Source: Paucibacter sp. PLA-PC-4
GTDB lineage: Bacteria > Pseudomonadota > Gammaproteobacteria > Burkholderiales > Burkholderiaceae_C
Assembly (NCBI RefSeq): GCF_026241155.1
Contig: NZ_JAPFGP010000014.1
Span: 115,294-179,293, forward strand
DNA length: 64,000 nucleotides
Reading direction: 5' to 3'
Part shown: piece by piece, positions 49,212 to 59,028 of the stretch
Numbering within the stretch: position 1 is the stretch's first letter
Layout: the number at the start of each line of letters is the position of its first letter
Program-made: the position numbers and the translations under genes
Notes under the pieces: generated by a model
The model's input: only the letters and a program-made list of their open reading frames with translations
Database searches by the model: none
Told to the model about the DNA's origin: nothing

Positions 49212-50123
49212 CTACTCAATGTTCTGGACCTGCTCGCGCATCTGCTCGATTGCCACCTTCATCTCGACCGAGACATTGGTCAGCTCCAGTGCGGCGGATT
49301 TCGAGCCCAGGGTGTTGGCTTCGCGATGTAACTCCTGTATCAAGAAGTCGAGTCGTTTGCCGATTTCGCCTCCTTTTTTCAGCAGCCGGGCGATCTCTTC
49401 CAGATGGGCGCGCAGTCGGGCCAATTCCTCCGCCACATCGATGCGGATCGCATAGGCGGCGGCTTCGTTGAGAGCGCGCTCGCGCAGCGCTTCTTCCGGG
49501 ATGCTCTGCGCAGCCCCGGTCGAGACCAGGGCCTCCTGCCAGCGCTCCAAGAAGCGCTGCTGCTGACGCTGCACGACGGCCGGCACCAGGGGCTCGGCCT
49601 GGGTCGCCAATTCGCGCAGCCTGCCGATGCGCTCCATCAGGATGGTGACCAGCTTCTCACCTTCGCGCTCGCGCGCCTCAACGAGACCTGATAGGCAGCG
49701 GCGTGCGGCCTCCAAGGTGGCCTCGTCCAGTTTTTCGGTGACGCCGCCACCTTTGCACCACTGCATGATTTCGTGGACCGACAGGCCTTGTGCCTTGGGC
49801 AGCCAGCCTTGCACCGTGGACTCCAGGCGGGCCAGCCGGTTGAGCTGCTCGGGCTGGGGTTGGGGCCAGGTGTTGTCACCTTCGCGCTGTGTGTTGATGC
49901 GCATCTCGACCTTGCCGCGCTTCAACCCGGCGGTCAGCAGCTCGCGCAGCGCCGGCTCCAGGCCGCGTAAATCCTCGGGCATGCGAAAGCCAAGGTCGAG
50001 AAAACGCCCATTGACCGATCGGAGTTCAACCGTCACGCTCGCGCCGGTTTGAGTGCCGGTTTCACTATGGGAAGAGGGCTGCGAGCTGGCGCTGGCATAA
50101 CCCGTCATGCTGTAGACTGGCAT
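49212..50123 (-). CDS. yicC: YicC family endoribonuclease, 303 aa
   Basis: Conserved protein family YicC/YloC (shown to be an endoribonuclease in recent work). It has the N-terminal MTGYASA, VELRSVNGRFLDLGFRMPED and the C-terminal DUF1732 part (GKRLDFLIQELHREANTLGS, ELTNVSVEMKVAIEQMREQVQ) with the family length. The start MPVYSMTGYA fits the usual 'MIYSMTGYA' N-terminus. It marks the return to core genes. Confidence 0.94.
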   Translation of the reverse strand: MPVYSMTGYASASSQPSSHSETGTQTGASVTVELRSVNGRFLDLGFRMPEDLRGLEPALRELLTAGLKRGKVEMRINTQREGDNTWPQPQPEQLNRLARLESTVQGWLPKAQGLSVHEIMQWCKGGGVTEKLDEATLEAARRCLSGLVEAREREGEKLVTILMERIGRLRELATQAEPLVPAVVQRQQQRFLERWQEALVSTGAAQSIPEEALRERALNEAAAYAIRIDVAEELARLRAHLEEIARLLKKGGEIGKRLDFLIQELHREANTLGSKSAALELTNVSVEMKVAIEQMREQVQNIE

Positions 50124-50155
50124 CTCGCAATCGGTGTAGCTATCAAAACGCGATT

Positions 50156-51124
50156 ATGTCAAAGCCGAAACCGGCGCCCTTGCCTGCGGGTACGGTGGTA
50201 GGGGGCTACCAGATCATCAAGAAGCTGGCAGCAGGCGGATTCGGTGTTGTCTATCTGGCCGAAGACCCCGAGCACCACCTCGTTGCCCTGAAGGAATACC
50301 TGCCTTCCAGCCTGGCCGAGCGCTCGCCCGGAGAACTGACGCCGCGCGTCAAGCCTGAGAAGCAGCCGCTGTACCGCCTCGGCTTGCGAAGCTTCTTCGA
50401 GGAAGGCCGCTCGCTCGCGCAGATCTCGCATCCGAGCGTGGTTTCGGTGCTGAACTTTCTGCGCGAGAACGAAACCGTCTACATGGTCATGAACTACCTG
50501 CAGGGCGACACCTTGCAGGACTTCATTGTTACGGCCCGCGACCTCAAGCGCGACAAGGTGTTCCGCGAGTCGACCATACGCAGTCTCTACGACGAGATCC
50601 TGCGCGGTCTGCGCATTGTCCATCAGCACAAGATGCTGCACTTGGACATCAAGCCGGCCAATATCTTCATCACCAACGACAACAAGGCAGTGCTGCTGGA
50701 TTTCGGCGCCGCGCGCGAGGTGCTGAGCAAGGAAGGCAATTTCATCCGCCCGATGTACACGCCCGGCTTCGCCGCGCCCGAGATGTACCGTCGTGATGGC
50801 TCGCTGGGCCCGTGGACCGATATCTATGCGATCGGCGCCTGCATCTATGCCGGCATGCAGGGCTATCCGCCCAACGACGCGCCGCAGCGACTGGAGAAGG
50901 ACCGGCTGGCGCTCAGCCTGTCGCGTCTGCGCAATGTCTATTCCGACAACCTGATCGAGGTGACGGAGTGGTGCATGTCGCTGGACCCCTTGTCGCGACC
51001 GCAAAGCGTGTTTGCGCTGCAGAAAGAACTGGCCCGTGAGACCGAGAGGCGTTACACCAAACTGAGCTTCAGTGAACGCCTGAAGCTGCAACTCGAGAAT
51101 CTCAAGACCGGGGCAAAAGCGTGA
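50156..51124 (+). CDS. serine/threonine protein kinase, 322 aa
   Basis: Hanks-type kinase domain filling the whole protein. The Gly loop is KLAAGGFGVVYLA, the ATP lysine is in LVALKEYLPS, the catalytic loop is HLDIKPANIF (HRD changed to HLD), and LDFGAARE is the DFG motif. No membrane segment or sensor domain. Overlaps the PP2C phosphatase gene (GTGA), so the two should act as a kinase/phosphatase pair. HLD in place of HRD is common in this bacterial subgroup, so activity is expected. Confidence 0.93.
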   Translation: MSKPKPAPLPAGTVVGGYQIIKKLAAGGFGVVYLAEDPEHHLVALKEYLPSSLAERSPGELTPRVKPEKQPLYRLGLRSFFEEGRSLAQISHPSVVSVLNFLRENETVYMVMNYLQGDTLQDFIVTARDLKRDKVFRESTIRSLYDEILRGLRIVHQHKMLHLDIKPANIFITNDNKAVLLDFGAAREVLSKEGNFIRPMYTPGFAAPEMYRRDGSLGPWTDIYAIGACIYAGMQGYPPNDAPQRLEKDRLALSLSRLRNVYSDNLIEVTEWCMSLDPLSRPQSVFALQKELARETERRYTKLSFSERLKLQLENLKTGAKA

Positions 51125-52053
51125 GATTTGGCATCTACCAGGTCAGCCGACGCGGCGGCCGGGAGAAAAACGAAGACCGCATGGGCTACTGCTACACCCG
51201 CGAGGCAGGGCTGTTTGCGTTGGCCGACGGCATGGGTGGGCACCCTGAGGGTGAGGTGGCCGCGCAGATCACCTTGCAGACCTTGGCGGCGATGTTCCAG
51301 CGCGATGCCAAGCCGACCCTGGCCGATCCGGCACGATTTCTGGAAGACGCGGTGCTGATCGCGCATCAGACCCTGCTGCGCTATGGTGCCGACAAAAACC
51401 TGGGCGACACGCCGCGCACCACGGTGGTCGCCTGTGTACTGCAGGGCGGCTATGTGTTCTGGGCGCATTGCGGCGACTCGCGGCTCTATATGGTGCGCGC
51501 CGGCCATCTGATCGCCCGCACCCGCGACCACTCCTATTCCGAGCTGCAGGAGGCGCTGGGCCGTAGCGCGAGTGGGGCCGAGCGTTTCAATCGCAATGTG
51601 CTGTTCACGTGCCTGGGCAGCCCGGGCAAGCCGATGGTAGACATCAGCGGGCCGCTGGCGCTGGAGCCGGGGGATAGGCTGCTGCTGTGCTCCGACGGTC
51701 TGTGGGGTACGGTGGGCGACCCGGAGCTGGTGACGCAGCTGGCCGCACTGCCGATTGCCGATGCGGTGCCCGAGCTGGTCGAGCAGGCGCTGCGCAATGG
51801 TGGCCCGCGCTGCGACAATGTCACCGCACTGGCCGTCGAATGGGAGGGCGAGGATGAGCCCGAGGGCGCCATCTCCACCCAGGACCTCGGCGAAGAGGGC
51901 TTCGCGTCGACGATTCAGGCCGCGGCCGCCGCCATGCAAGCGCAAGAGCGCAAGCACGGCGAGCTGGACGAGGCCGAGATCGACCGTTCTGTGCGCGAGA
52001 TCAACGAGGCCATTGCCCAGGCCCGGCAGCGCGGCGCATCCAAGCAAAAGTAG
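51121..52053 (+). CDS. PP2C-family protein phosphatase, 310 aa
   Basis: PPM/Stp1-type phosphatase with metal-binding motifs [46 protein letters not shown] and [15 protein letters not shown]-terminal tail of about 50 residues rich in Glu and Ala follows the domain. The start is GTG, overlapping the kinase stop. It should dephosphorylate the kinase and its targets. Confidence 0.94.
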   Translation: MRFGIYQVSRRGGREKNEDRMGYCYTREAGLFALADGMGGHPEGEVAAQITLQTLAAMFQRDAKPTLADPARFLEDAVLIAHQTLLRYGADKNLGDTPRTTVVACVLQGGYVFWAHCGDSRLYMVRAGHLIARTRDHSYSELQEALGRSASGAERFNRNVLFTCLGSPGKPMVDISGPLALEPGDRLLLCSDGLWGTVGDPELVTQLAALPIADAVPELVEQALRNGGPRCDNVTALAVEWEGEDEPEGAISTQDLGEEGFASTIQAAAAAMQAQERKHGELDEAEIDRSVREINEAIAQARQRGASKQK

Positions 52054-52070
52054 AGACTGAAGGATTTTCG

Positions 52071-52808
52071 ATGAGCAAGATCAATGACGCGCTGCGCCCC
52101 GCCGGACGCGCGGCCGATGCGCTGCGCCCGGTGCGCCTGACGCGCCACTACACCCGCTATGCCGAGGGCTCGGTGCTGGTTGAATTCGGCGAGACCAAGG
52201 TGCTGTGCACCGCCTCGGTCGAAGAAAAGGTTCCGCCGCACAAGCGCGGCTCCGGCGAGGGTTGGGTCACGGCCGAGTACGGGATGCTGCCGCGCGCCAC
52301 CCATACCCGTGGCGACCGCGAGGCCGCACGCGGCAAACAAAGCGGCCGCACCCAGGAGATCCAGCGCCTGATTGGCCGCTCGCTGCGCTGCGTGTTCGAT
52401 CTGAAGCTGCTCGGTGAGCGCACCATCTCGCTGGACTGCGATGTGATCCAGGCCGATGGCGGCACCCGCACCGCCGCGATTACTGGCGCCTATGTCGCCG
52501 CCCATGACGCGGTCAGCTGGCTGATTGCCCAGGGCAAGATCAGCAACTCGCCGATCAAGGATGCGGTGGCGGCGATCTCGGTGGGCATGCTTGACGGCCG
52601 GCCGCTGCTGGACCTTGAGTACACCGAGGATTCGAGCTGCGACACCGACATGAATGTCGTGATGACCGGTGCCGGCGGCTTTGTCGAGCTGCAGGGCACG
52701 GCTGAGGGCGTGGCCTTCACCCGCGCACAGATGGATGCCTTGCTCGACCTGGCCGAGAAAGGCATCCGCGAGTTGCTGGCCGCGCAGAAGGCGGCGCTGA
52801 CGGCATGA
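52071..52808 (+). CDS. rph: ribonuclease PH, 245 aa
   Basis: Phosphate-dependent 3' exoribonuclease that trims tRNA precursors. Family motifs: [57 protein letters not shown] and [20 protein letters not shown]. Full length for the family. Overlaps rdgB by 4 bp. Confidence 0.97.
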   Translation: MSKINDALRPAGRAADALRPVRLTRHYTRYAEGSVLVEFGETKVLCTASVEEKVPPHKRGSGEGWVTAEYGMLPRATHTRGDREAARGKQSGRTQEIQRLIGRSLRCVFDLKLLGERTISLDCDVIQADGGTRTAAITGAYVAAHDAVSWLIAQGKISNSPIKDAVAAISVGMLDGRPLLDLEYTEDSSCDTDMNVVMTGAGGFVELQGTAEGVAFTRAQMDALLDLAEKGIRELLAAQKAALTA

Positions 52809-53413
52809 GCAAGATCGTGCTGGCGTCTAACAACGCCAAGAAGCTCGCCGAGCTGCAGGCACTGTTCGCTCCATTGGGCGTCGAGCTCGTCACGCAGGGC
52901 AGCCTCGGTATCCCGGAAGCCGAGGAGCCCTTCGACAGCTTTGTCGAGAACGCGCTGACCAAGGCCCGCCATGCGGCCAAGCTCAGCGGCCTGCCGGCGC
53001 TGGCCGACGACTCGGGCCTGGCGGTCGAGGCCCTGGGTGGTGCACCAGGTGTGCTTTCGGCCCGCTATGCGACGCTGTTCGGACGGCCCAAGAGCGATGC
53101 TGAGAACAACGCCGTGCTGCTGGAAAAACTGGCCGGCGTTGAGCAGCGCGCTGCCCGCTTTGTCTGCGCGCTGGTCGCGGTGCGATCGGCGCAGGACCCA
53201 GAGCCGCTGATCGCGATGGGACGTTGGCAGGGGCAGGTCTTGCAGGCGCTGAGCGGTGAGGGCGGTTTCGGTTATGACCCGCTGCTCTTCATCCCCTCGC
53301 TGGGCCGCAGCGTCGCACAGCTCAGCGCTGCGCAGAAGAACGCGCTGAGCCACCGGGCCCTGGCCGCCGCCGACTTGGCGCTGCAGATGCGCGAGACCTG
53401 GCACCTGGGCTGA
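52805..53413 (+). CDS. rdgB: XTP/dITP pyrophosphatase (RdgB/HAM1), 202 aa
   Basis: House-cleaning nucleotide pyrophosphatase that removes dITP/XTP. Motifs: [40 protein letters not shown] and [17 protein letters not shown]. The rph-rdgB-hemW order is typical for beta- and gammaproteobacteria. Confidence 0.96.
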   Translation: MSKIVLASNNAKKLAELQALFAPLGVELVTQGSLGIPEAEEPFDSFVENALTKARHAAKLSGLPALADDSGLAVEALGGAPGVLSARYATLFGRPKSDAENNAVLLEKLAGVEQRAARFVCALVAVRSAQDPEPLIAMGRWQGQVLQALSGEGGFGYDPLLFIPSLGRSVAQLSAAQKNALSHRALAAADLALQMRETWHLG

Positions 53414-53417
53414 TGCG

Positions 53418-54620
53418 ATGGCCGATGTGATCAAGCTGATGCGTCCGGGCACTCTGAGCCTGGTCGCCTTGCCGCCGCTGTCGCTTTACGTGCACCTGCC
53501 CTGGTGCCTGCGCAAATGCCCTTACTGCGATTTCAATTCGCATGAATGGCAGGGCGGCAAGGAGTTGCCGGCCGAGACGGCGCGCGAGTATCTGGCGGCT
53601 CTGCGTGTCGATCTCGAGGCGGCGCTGCCGCTGATCTGGGGTCGCCCGGTCGTCAGTATCTTCATCGGTGGCGGCACACCGAGCCTGTTCGCGCCCGATC
53701 AGATCGCCGAGTTGATCTCGGACCTGCGCGCCCGTCTGCCGCTGGAGCCCGGCTGCGAGATTACCTTGGAGGCCAACCCCGGCACGTTTGAGCGCGACCG
53801 CTTCAAGGGCTTTCGCGAGGCCGGCGTGACGCGGCTGTCGATCGGTGTGCAGAGCTTTGACGATGCGAAGCTGAAGGCCTTGGGCCGCGTACACAACGCG
53901 GCTCAGGCCAAGGCCGCGATCGCCGAGGCGGCCGGCTGCTTCGAGACCTTCAATATCGATCTGATGTACGCGCTGCCGGGCCAGAGCCTGGACGAGCTGG
54001 CGCTCGAACTCGATACCGCGCTGGCTTATGCGCCGCCCCATCTGTCGGTCTACCACCTGACGATAGAGCCGAACACCGTGTTCGCGACGCGGCCGCCCGA
54101 GCAGCTGCCCGACCCCGATCTGGCCAGCGAGATGCTGGACCTGATCACGGCGCGCACCGGCGCGCTGGGCATGGACCGCTACGAGGTTTCAGCCTATGCA
54201 AAGCCGACGCACCGTTGCGGCCACAACCTGAACTACTGGCAATTCGGCGACTACTTGGGGATCGGTGCCGGCGCGCACAGCAAGCTCAGCTTCCCGCACC
54301 GCGTGTTGCGCCAGGTGCGCTGGCGCGAGCCGGCCAGCTATATGGCAAAGGCTGCCGAGGGCCACGCGGTGTCGAATGAGAACGAGGTCGGACGCCGCGA
54401 GCTGCCCTTCGAGTTCATGCTCAATGCGCTGCGCTTGCGCGAAGGTGTGCCGCTGGCGCAGTACCTGGAGCGCACCGGCCTGCCGCCGTCCAGCATCGCC
54501 AAGGCGGTGGAACAAGCGCGCGCCAAAGGCCTGCTTGAAGCCGATCCGGCACGGCTGACGCCGACCGCACACGGCTTCGATTTCTTGAGCGATCTGCAGT
54601 CGCTGTTCCTCGACGCCTGA
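53418..54620 (+). CDS. hemW: radical SAM protein HemW, 400 aa
   Basis: Haem chaperone-like radical SAM protein, relative of HemN. The cluster motif CLRKCPYCDFN (CxxxCxxC, Phe instead of the fourth Cys of HemN) separates it from HemN. IFIGGGTPSLF and TRLSIGVQSFDD follow, and the HemW-type C-terminus contains EFMLNALRLREGV. The start at 53418 (MADVIKLMRPG) gives about 20 residues before homology; a later in-frame start is possible. Confidence 0.95.
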   Translation: MADVIKLMRPGTLSLVALPPLSLYVHLPWCLRKCPYCDFNSHEWQGGKELPAETAREYLAALRVDLEAALPLIWGRPVVSIFIGGGTPSLFAPDQIAELISDLRARLPLEPGCEITLEANPGTFERDRFKGFREAGVTRLSIGVQSFDDAKLKALGRVHNAAQAKAAIAEAAGCFETFNIDLMYALPGQSLDELALELDTALAYAPPHLSVYHLTIEPNTVFATRPPEQLPDPDLASEMLDLITARTGALGMDRYEVSAYAKPTHRCGHNLNYWQFGDYLGIGAGAHSKLSFPHRVLRQVRWREPASYMAKAAEGHAVSNENEVGRRELPFEFMLNALRLREGVPLAQYLERTGLPPSSIAKAVEQARAKGLLEADPARLTPTAHGFDFLSDLQSLFLDA

Positions 54621-54632
54621 GCGCCGCGTCGG

Positions 54633-55727
54633 TCAAACCCGGTTCAGCGACATGCCCGAGGTGCTGCGCAGGCGCTCGATGAGGCGAGGGGCGATCTGCT
54701 GCAGCGGGAGAACCTCGTCGGCCGCACCGGCGGCGATCGCCTCGCGCGGCATGCCGAACACTACGCAGGTGGCCTCGTCCTGCACGAAGTTGTAGGAGCC
54801 GGCGTCCTTCATAACCTTCATCGCCTTGGCGCCGTCGGCGCCCATGCCGGTCAGCATCACGCCCAGCGCGTTCGGCCCCACCACGCGCGCCGCCGAGTGA
54901 AAGAGCACCTCGACCGAGGGCTTATGCCGGTTCACTGGCTCGCCGTCTTGCACGCGGGCGATGTAGTTGGCGCCCGAGCGCTCGACGCTCAGATGGAAGC
55001 CACCCGGCGCGATATAGCCATGGCCGGGCAGGATACGCTCGCCGTCCTGCGCTTCCTTGACGCGGATGCGGCACAAGCCGTCCAGCCGCGCCGCATAGCT
55101 CTTCGTGAAGCCCGGCGGCATGTGTTGGGTGATCACGACGGCCGGGCAGTCAGCCGGCAGATTGATCAAGACGTCCTTGGTCGCCTCGGTGCCGCCGGTG
55201 GAGGCGCCGATGAAGATGATCTTCTCGGTCGACATGCGGCCCAGGCTGGCCATCGTCACCGGCTTGGCCGGTGCCGCTGGCGCGCCGCCGGCTGTCGGCG
55301 CTGCGGCGGCCGGCGCCCTGCGGATGTGGGCTTTGGAGGCGATTCGTATCTTGTCGGTGATGTCGTCGGCCAACTGGCGGATACCATCGGCTACACCGAT
55401 CTTGGGCTTGGCGACAAAGTCCACTGCCCCGAGCTCCAGTGCCTTCATCGTGACCTCGGCGCCGCGCTCGGTCAGCGTCGACACCATCACGACCGGCATC
55501 GGCCGCAAGCGCATCAGCCGCTGAAGGAAGTCGAGCCCGTCCATCTTGGGCATCTCGACATCGAGCGTAATGACGTCCGGGTTCAGGTTTCGGATCATCT
55601 CGCGCGCAACCAGCGGGTCGGCGGCGGCGCCGATGCATTCCATATCCGGCTGGCGATTGATAATTTCGGTGAGGATGGAGCGCACCAGCGCTGAATCATC
55701 CACCACCACCACTTTGGTCTTGGCCAT
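54633..55727 (-). CDS. cheB: chemotaxis response regulator protein-glutamate methylesterase CheB, 364 aa
   Basis: The receiver domain has D56 ([13 protein letters not shown]) as phosphoacceptor. An Ala/Pro-rich linker (around residues 130-165) leads to the methylesterase domain with catalytic Ser in [14 protein letters not shown], His in [13 protein letters not shown] and Asp in [10 protein letters not shown]. It demethylates and deamidates chemoreceptors. Third gene of cheR-cheD-cheB. Confidence 0.97.
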   Translation of the reverse strand: MAKTKVVVVDDSALVRSILTEIINRQPDMECIGAAADPLVAREMIRNLNPDVITLDVEMPKMDGLDFLQRLMRLRPMPVVMVSTLTERGAEVTMKALELGAVDFVAKPKIGVADGIRQLADDITDKIRIASKAHIRRAPAAAAPTAGGAPAAPAKPVTMASLGRMSTEKIIFIGASTGGTEATKDVLINLPADCPAVVITQHMPPGFTKSYAARLDGLCRIRVKEAQDGERILPGHGYIAPGGFHLSVERSGANYIARVQDGEPVNRHKPSVEVLFHSAARVVGPNALGVMLTGMGADGAKAMKVMKDAGSYNFVQDEATCVVFGMPREAIAAGAADEVLPLQQIAPRLIERLRSTSGMSLNRV

Positions 55728-55751
55728 TTACTTCTCCTCGGGGTCGCAGGC

Positions 55752-56423
55752 TCAGAACAGATCGACGGAGCCGCCTGTGGCGACCACCGGCTGAGCCTTC
55801 TGGGCAGCGGCGCGGTCTTGCTGGACCAACGCATCGGTATTGGTGGGGGCCAGGCGCTTGACCATGGCCTTGCCGCTGTGCGGCAGGAAACAGACCTTGC
55901 GCGGGTAGACGTCCATCACGTCCTTGGAGACGATGGGGATGCGCTCAGTCTTCAGATAGTCGATCACGAAATTGGTGTTGCGCTCGCCGACATTGATGGT
56001 ATTCATGCCGGCAATCACAGCGCCGCCGCCAAAGATCTTGGCTTCCATCCGGCTTTTGGCCGCACCGCGCTTCATCATCTCGTTGATCAGCAGCTCCATC
56101 GCGAACGAGCCGTAGCGACCCGAGTCGCCGGCGCCCTCGGGCAGCATGAAGTGATTCATGCCGCCCACCATCGCGTGCCGATCCCATAGGCAGGCGGCGA
56201 TGCAGGAGCCCAGGGTTGTCATCACCAAGATGTCTTCGTTGTCGACGAAATACTCGCCGGGCAGGATCTTGACCGCCGCATTCTTGAAATGGGCGTCGTA
56301 GAAAAAGAACGACGCTTCGCCCTGCTTGCGCGTCTGCGCCTTCAGTTGCGCCACGCGCGCCGCTCCTGCACCGCTGGAGATCACACCGGCGTTGCCGGAT
56401 TGGGTCTGGGGCGTGCTCATCAT
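55752..56423 (-). CDS. cheD: chemoreceptor glutamine deamidase CheD, 223 aa
   Basis: Deamidates Gln in chemoreceptors and modulates CheB/CheC-type adaptation. The conserved LGSCIAACLWD holds the catalytic Cys, and GMNHFMLPEG the His; KIFGGGAVIAGMNTINVGERN follows. Two Met codons in a row begin the protein; either is possible. Lies between cheR and cheB. Confidence 0.95.
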   Translation of the reverse strand: MMSTPQTQSGNAGVISSGAGAARVAQLKAQTRKQGEASFFFYDAHFKNAAVKILPGEYFVDNEDILVMTTLGSCIAACLWDRHAMVGGMNHFMLPEGAGDSGRYGSFAMELLINEMMKRGAAKSRMEAKIFGGGAVIAGMNTINVGERNTNFVIDYLKTERIPIVSKDVMDVYPRKVCFLPHSGKAMVKRLAPTNTDALVQQDRAAAQKAQPVVATGGSVDLF

Positions 56424-56465
56424 TCTTTATCGGCCAGGGTGGGGAGTTCTTGAGAGGCGGGGCGC

Positions 56466-57329
56466 TCAGACCTTTTCGTAGATCGTCTTGCCACGCAGCC
56501 GGAAAAGGTCGCGCGATTCGGTGAAATTCTCGGAATGGCCGACGAACAGCAGGCCATGGGGTTTCATGACACGGTGGATGCGCTCCAGCACTTTGCGCTG
56601 CGTGGGCGCATCGAAATAGATCATCACATTTCGGCAGAATACGATCTGGAAGGGGTCACCCAGCGACCATTGTTGGTCCATCAGATTCAAGCTGCGGAAC
56701 TCGATCCACTTTTGCAGCTCGGGCTTGACTCGAATGCGGCCCTCGTTGGCACCGGTGCCACGCATAAAGAAGTTCTTCAGACGCTGCGGCGACAGGCCGC
56801 GGGCGTCTGCGTTGTAGACGCCGCGCCGCGCGGTGTTCAGCACATTGGTGTCGATATCGCTGGCGACGATCTGCACCGAGGCGCTGCTGCCCAGCGCTTC
56901 GCTGCAGCTGATCGCGATCGAGTAGGGCTCTTCGCCGGTCGAGGCGGCGCAGCACCAGATGCGCAGCGGCTTGCCGGCCAGCGGCTTCAAGTCCTCGGCA
57001 AGCGCATGGAAGTGATGGTCCTCGCGGAAGAAGGAGGTCAGGTTGGTGGTCAGGCAGTTGACGAACTCCTGCCATTCCTGGTCAGCCTGCGGGCCGGTAG
57101 CGGCCTCCAACCACTGCAGATAGCTGGCGAAGCTGCGGTGACCGGTATCGCGCAGCCGGCGCGAGAGCCGGCTGTAGACCATCGCATGCTTGCCGTCGTG
57201 CAAGCTGATGCCGGCGTGCTTATAAATCAGCTGACGCACCCGGTCAAAGTCAGCGCGGCTGAAATTGAACTCATGGTCGATGGCTTCGGTGGGGGAGGCG
57301 TTGTTGGGTGAAGCGGCCATGGTTGTCAT
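56466..57329 (-). CDS. cheR: chemotaxis protein methyltransferase CheR, 287 aa
   Basis: SAM-dependent methyltransferase for chemoreceptor glutamates. It has an N-terminal helical domain (FDRVRQLIYKHAGISLHDGK), the SAM site (RIWCCAASTGEEPYSIAI), then DIDTNVLNTARRGVYNADA and FCRNVMIYFDAPTQRKVLE. Start chosen at 57329 (MTTMAASP); the frame extends 67 codons upstream without homology, and an ATG at 57320 is also possible. Confidence 0.95.
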   Translation of the reverse strand: MTTMAASPNNASPTEAIDHEFNFSRADFDRVRQLIYKHAGISLHDGKHAMVYSRLSRRLRDTGHRSFASYLQWLEAATGPQADQEWQEFVNCLTTNLTSFFREDHHFHALAEDLKPLAGKPLRIWCCAASTGEEPYSIAISCSEALGSSASVQIVASDIDTNVLNTARRGVYNADARGLSPQRLKNFFMRGTGANEGRIRVKPELQKWIEFRSLNLMDQQWSLGDPFQIVFCRNVMIYFDAPTQRKVLERIHRVMKPHGLLFVGHSENFTESRDLFRLRGKTIYEKV

Positions 57330-57495
57330 TGGTTTTGTGCGCACCGTGCACGCTGGATAGATTTTGCATCCGCTGTCAGTGTCTGTGGTGGTCAATGCCC
57401 AAGATAGTGTGAACAGCTGGGTGAACCCCTCACTATTTCCGCGTCTGTTCGGGATAACCCGCCTGCTAGACTGCCGCCACACCTTCGGGAGCCTC

Positions 57496-58221
57496 TTGGA
57501 CTCAAGCCTACACCCCCCTTCGCTGATCAATGCTCGAGATCTGCAGTTGGACCTTGCCTTGCAGCTGCTGCAGCAGGCCGGCGCCTTGCTGCCTGAGGCC
57601 GAGCCCTACGGCGCCGAATGGCTGCAAGGGCTGCTGGACGCGCTGTGCGATCTCTCCAGCAAGGACGCGCTGACTGGCCTGGTCAATCGCCGCAGCTTCG
57701 AGATGTCGCTTTCTCGCGAGGTCGATCGGGTAGCCCGTTCGGGCGAGCCGGCGCTGCTATTGATGGTGGATATCGATCATTTCAAGGCTGTCAACGACAG
57801 TTACGGCCATGTCGCCGGCGATATGGTGATTCAGGCAGTGGCACGCAGCATCGCGCAGACGGTGCGGCCAATGGATACCGTGGCACGGGTCGGCGGCGAG
57901 GAGTTCGCCATCATCCTGCCTAACTGCCCCAGCACCTATGGCGCAACCGTGGCTGAGCGGCTGCGCGAGCGCGTGGCCGAGCAGAAAGTCGAAGTGGCAT
58001 CGGGTCAGATGCTGCAGGTCACGGTCAGCCTGGGCGGTGCTTTCGCACCGCAATGGGTGCGCTCCTCGTCCCTGCTTTGGATTGAGCGGGCCGATCGCCA
58101 GCTCTACCGCGCCAAGGCCGAAGGCCGCAACCGCGCCTGCCTGGAGCCGCAAACCGACTCCTTGGTCAGTGCCGAGGAAAAAGGCATGTTGTTCGCTGTA
58201 ACGCAACAGGATAGTGAATGA
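57496..58221 (+). CDS. GGDEF diguanylate cyclase, about 241 aa
   Basis: C-terminal GGDEF domain with active site RVGGEEFAII and inhibitory I-site RPMD five residues before it, so c-di-GMP synthesis with feedback is expected. Family motifs DALTGLVNRRSFEMSL and VDIDHFKAVNDSYGH are intact. About 55 residues precede the domain, with no transmembrane segment. No ATG gives a good start; TTG at 57496 has a GGGAG site 4 bp upstream, while GTG 57409/57421 and TTG 57364 give longer versions. The stop overlaps the next gene (ATGA). Confidence 0.88.
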   Translation: MDSSLHPPSLINARDLQLDLALQLLQQAGALLPEAEPYGAEWLQGLLDALCDLSSKDALTGLVNRRSFEMSLSREVDRVARSGEPALLLMVDIDHFKAVNDSYGHVAGDMVIQAVARSIAQTVRPMDTVARVGGEEFAIILPNCPSTYGATVAERLRERVAEQKVEVASGQMLQVTVSLGGAFAPQWVRSSSLLWIERADRQLYRAKAEGRNRACLEPQTDSLVSAEEKGMLFAVTQQDSE

Positions 58222-59021
58222 ATACAACAACACCTGCTGCAAACCCGTCCGGCGCGAGGCTGCGCCCGGGTGCCCGTACGCTGGCCGTCACAAGCGGCAA
58301 GGGAGGCGTGGGCAAGACATTTGTCACGGCCAATTTGGCGGCCGCACTGGCAGCCCGCGGCCAAAAGGTACTGGTGCTGGACGCCGACCTGGGTCTGGCC
58401 AATCTGGATGTGGTGCTGAACCTGCACCCCAAGCTAACCCTGCACGATGTCTTCACCGACAAGGCAACGCTCGACCAGGCCATCCTGCCGGCGCCCGGCG
58501 GCTTCTCGGTGCTGCTTGCCGGCTCGGGCATGGTCGAATACTCGCGGCTGACACCCGAGGTACGCGACAAGCTCTTGCATATCGTCGAGCTGGTCAAGCC
58601 GCGCTTTGACTGGGTGCTGCTGGACACCGGGGCCGGCATCTCGGATGTGGTGCTGTTTGCCGTATCGCTGGCTAGCGATGTGCTCGTGGTGGCGACGCCC
58701 GAACCGACCTCGCTGACCGACGCCTACGCGACTATCAAGGTGCTGGCGACCCAGCAGGACCGCCGCCATGTAGGCCTGGTCGTCAACCAGGCCTCGCGCG
58801 CCGGCGAGGGTAAGATGATTTGCGGCCAGTTGCAGCAGGTGCTCCAGCGCTTTGTCGCCGCCATCCCCGGGCAGAGTTTCAAGCTGGAGTTGCAAGGCGA
58901 GGTCAGGAACGATGCCTCTGTTCGTCAGGCGGTGCTCAAGCGCCAATTGCTGCTCGAGCATTTTCCGGGCAGCGAGGCGGCCCAGGGCATCAAGGCGCTT
59001 GCGCTGAAACTGCTCGGCTGA
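58218..59021 (+). CDS. MinD/ParA-type ATPase (FlhG/FleN-like), 267 aa
   Basis: Deviant Walker A SGKGGVGKTFVTANLAA, then LVLDADLGLANLDVVL and WVLLDTGAGISDVVL as in FlhG/FleN, which regulate flagellar number and placement. The gene is away from other flagellar genes here; it overlaps the diguanylate cyclase stop by 4 bp, which links c-di-GMP synthesis to a possible flagellar or pole-localised ATPase. Confidence 0.85.
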   Translation: MNTTTPAANPSGARLRPGARTLAVTSGKGGVGKTFVTANLAAALAARGQKVLVLDADLGLANLDVVLNLHPKLTLHDVFTDKATLDQAILPAPGGFSVLLAGSGMVEYSRLTPEVRDKLLHIVELVKPRFDWVLLDTGAGISDVVLFAVSLASDVLVVATPEPTSLTDAYATIKVLATQQDRRHVGLVVNQASRAGEGKMICGQLQQVLQRFVAAIPGQSFKLELQGEVRNDASVRQAVLKRQLLLEHFPGSEAAQGIKALALKLLG

Positions 59022-59028
59022 CGGCTCG

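Noticed and set aside
57364..57495. Longer N-terminus of the diguanylate cyclase from TTG at 57364
   Set aside because: It would begin inside the cheR promoter region with no ribosome binding site; kept only as an alternative.
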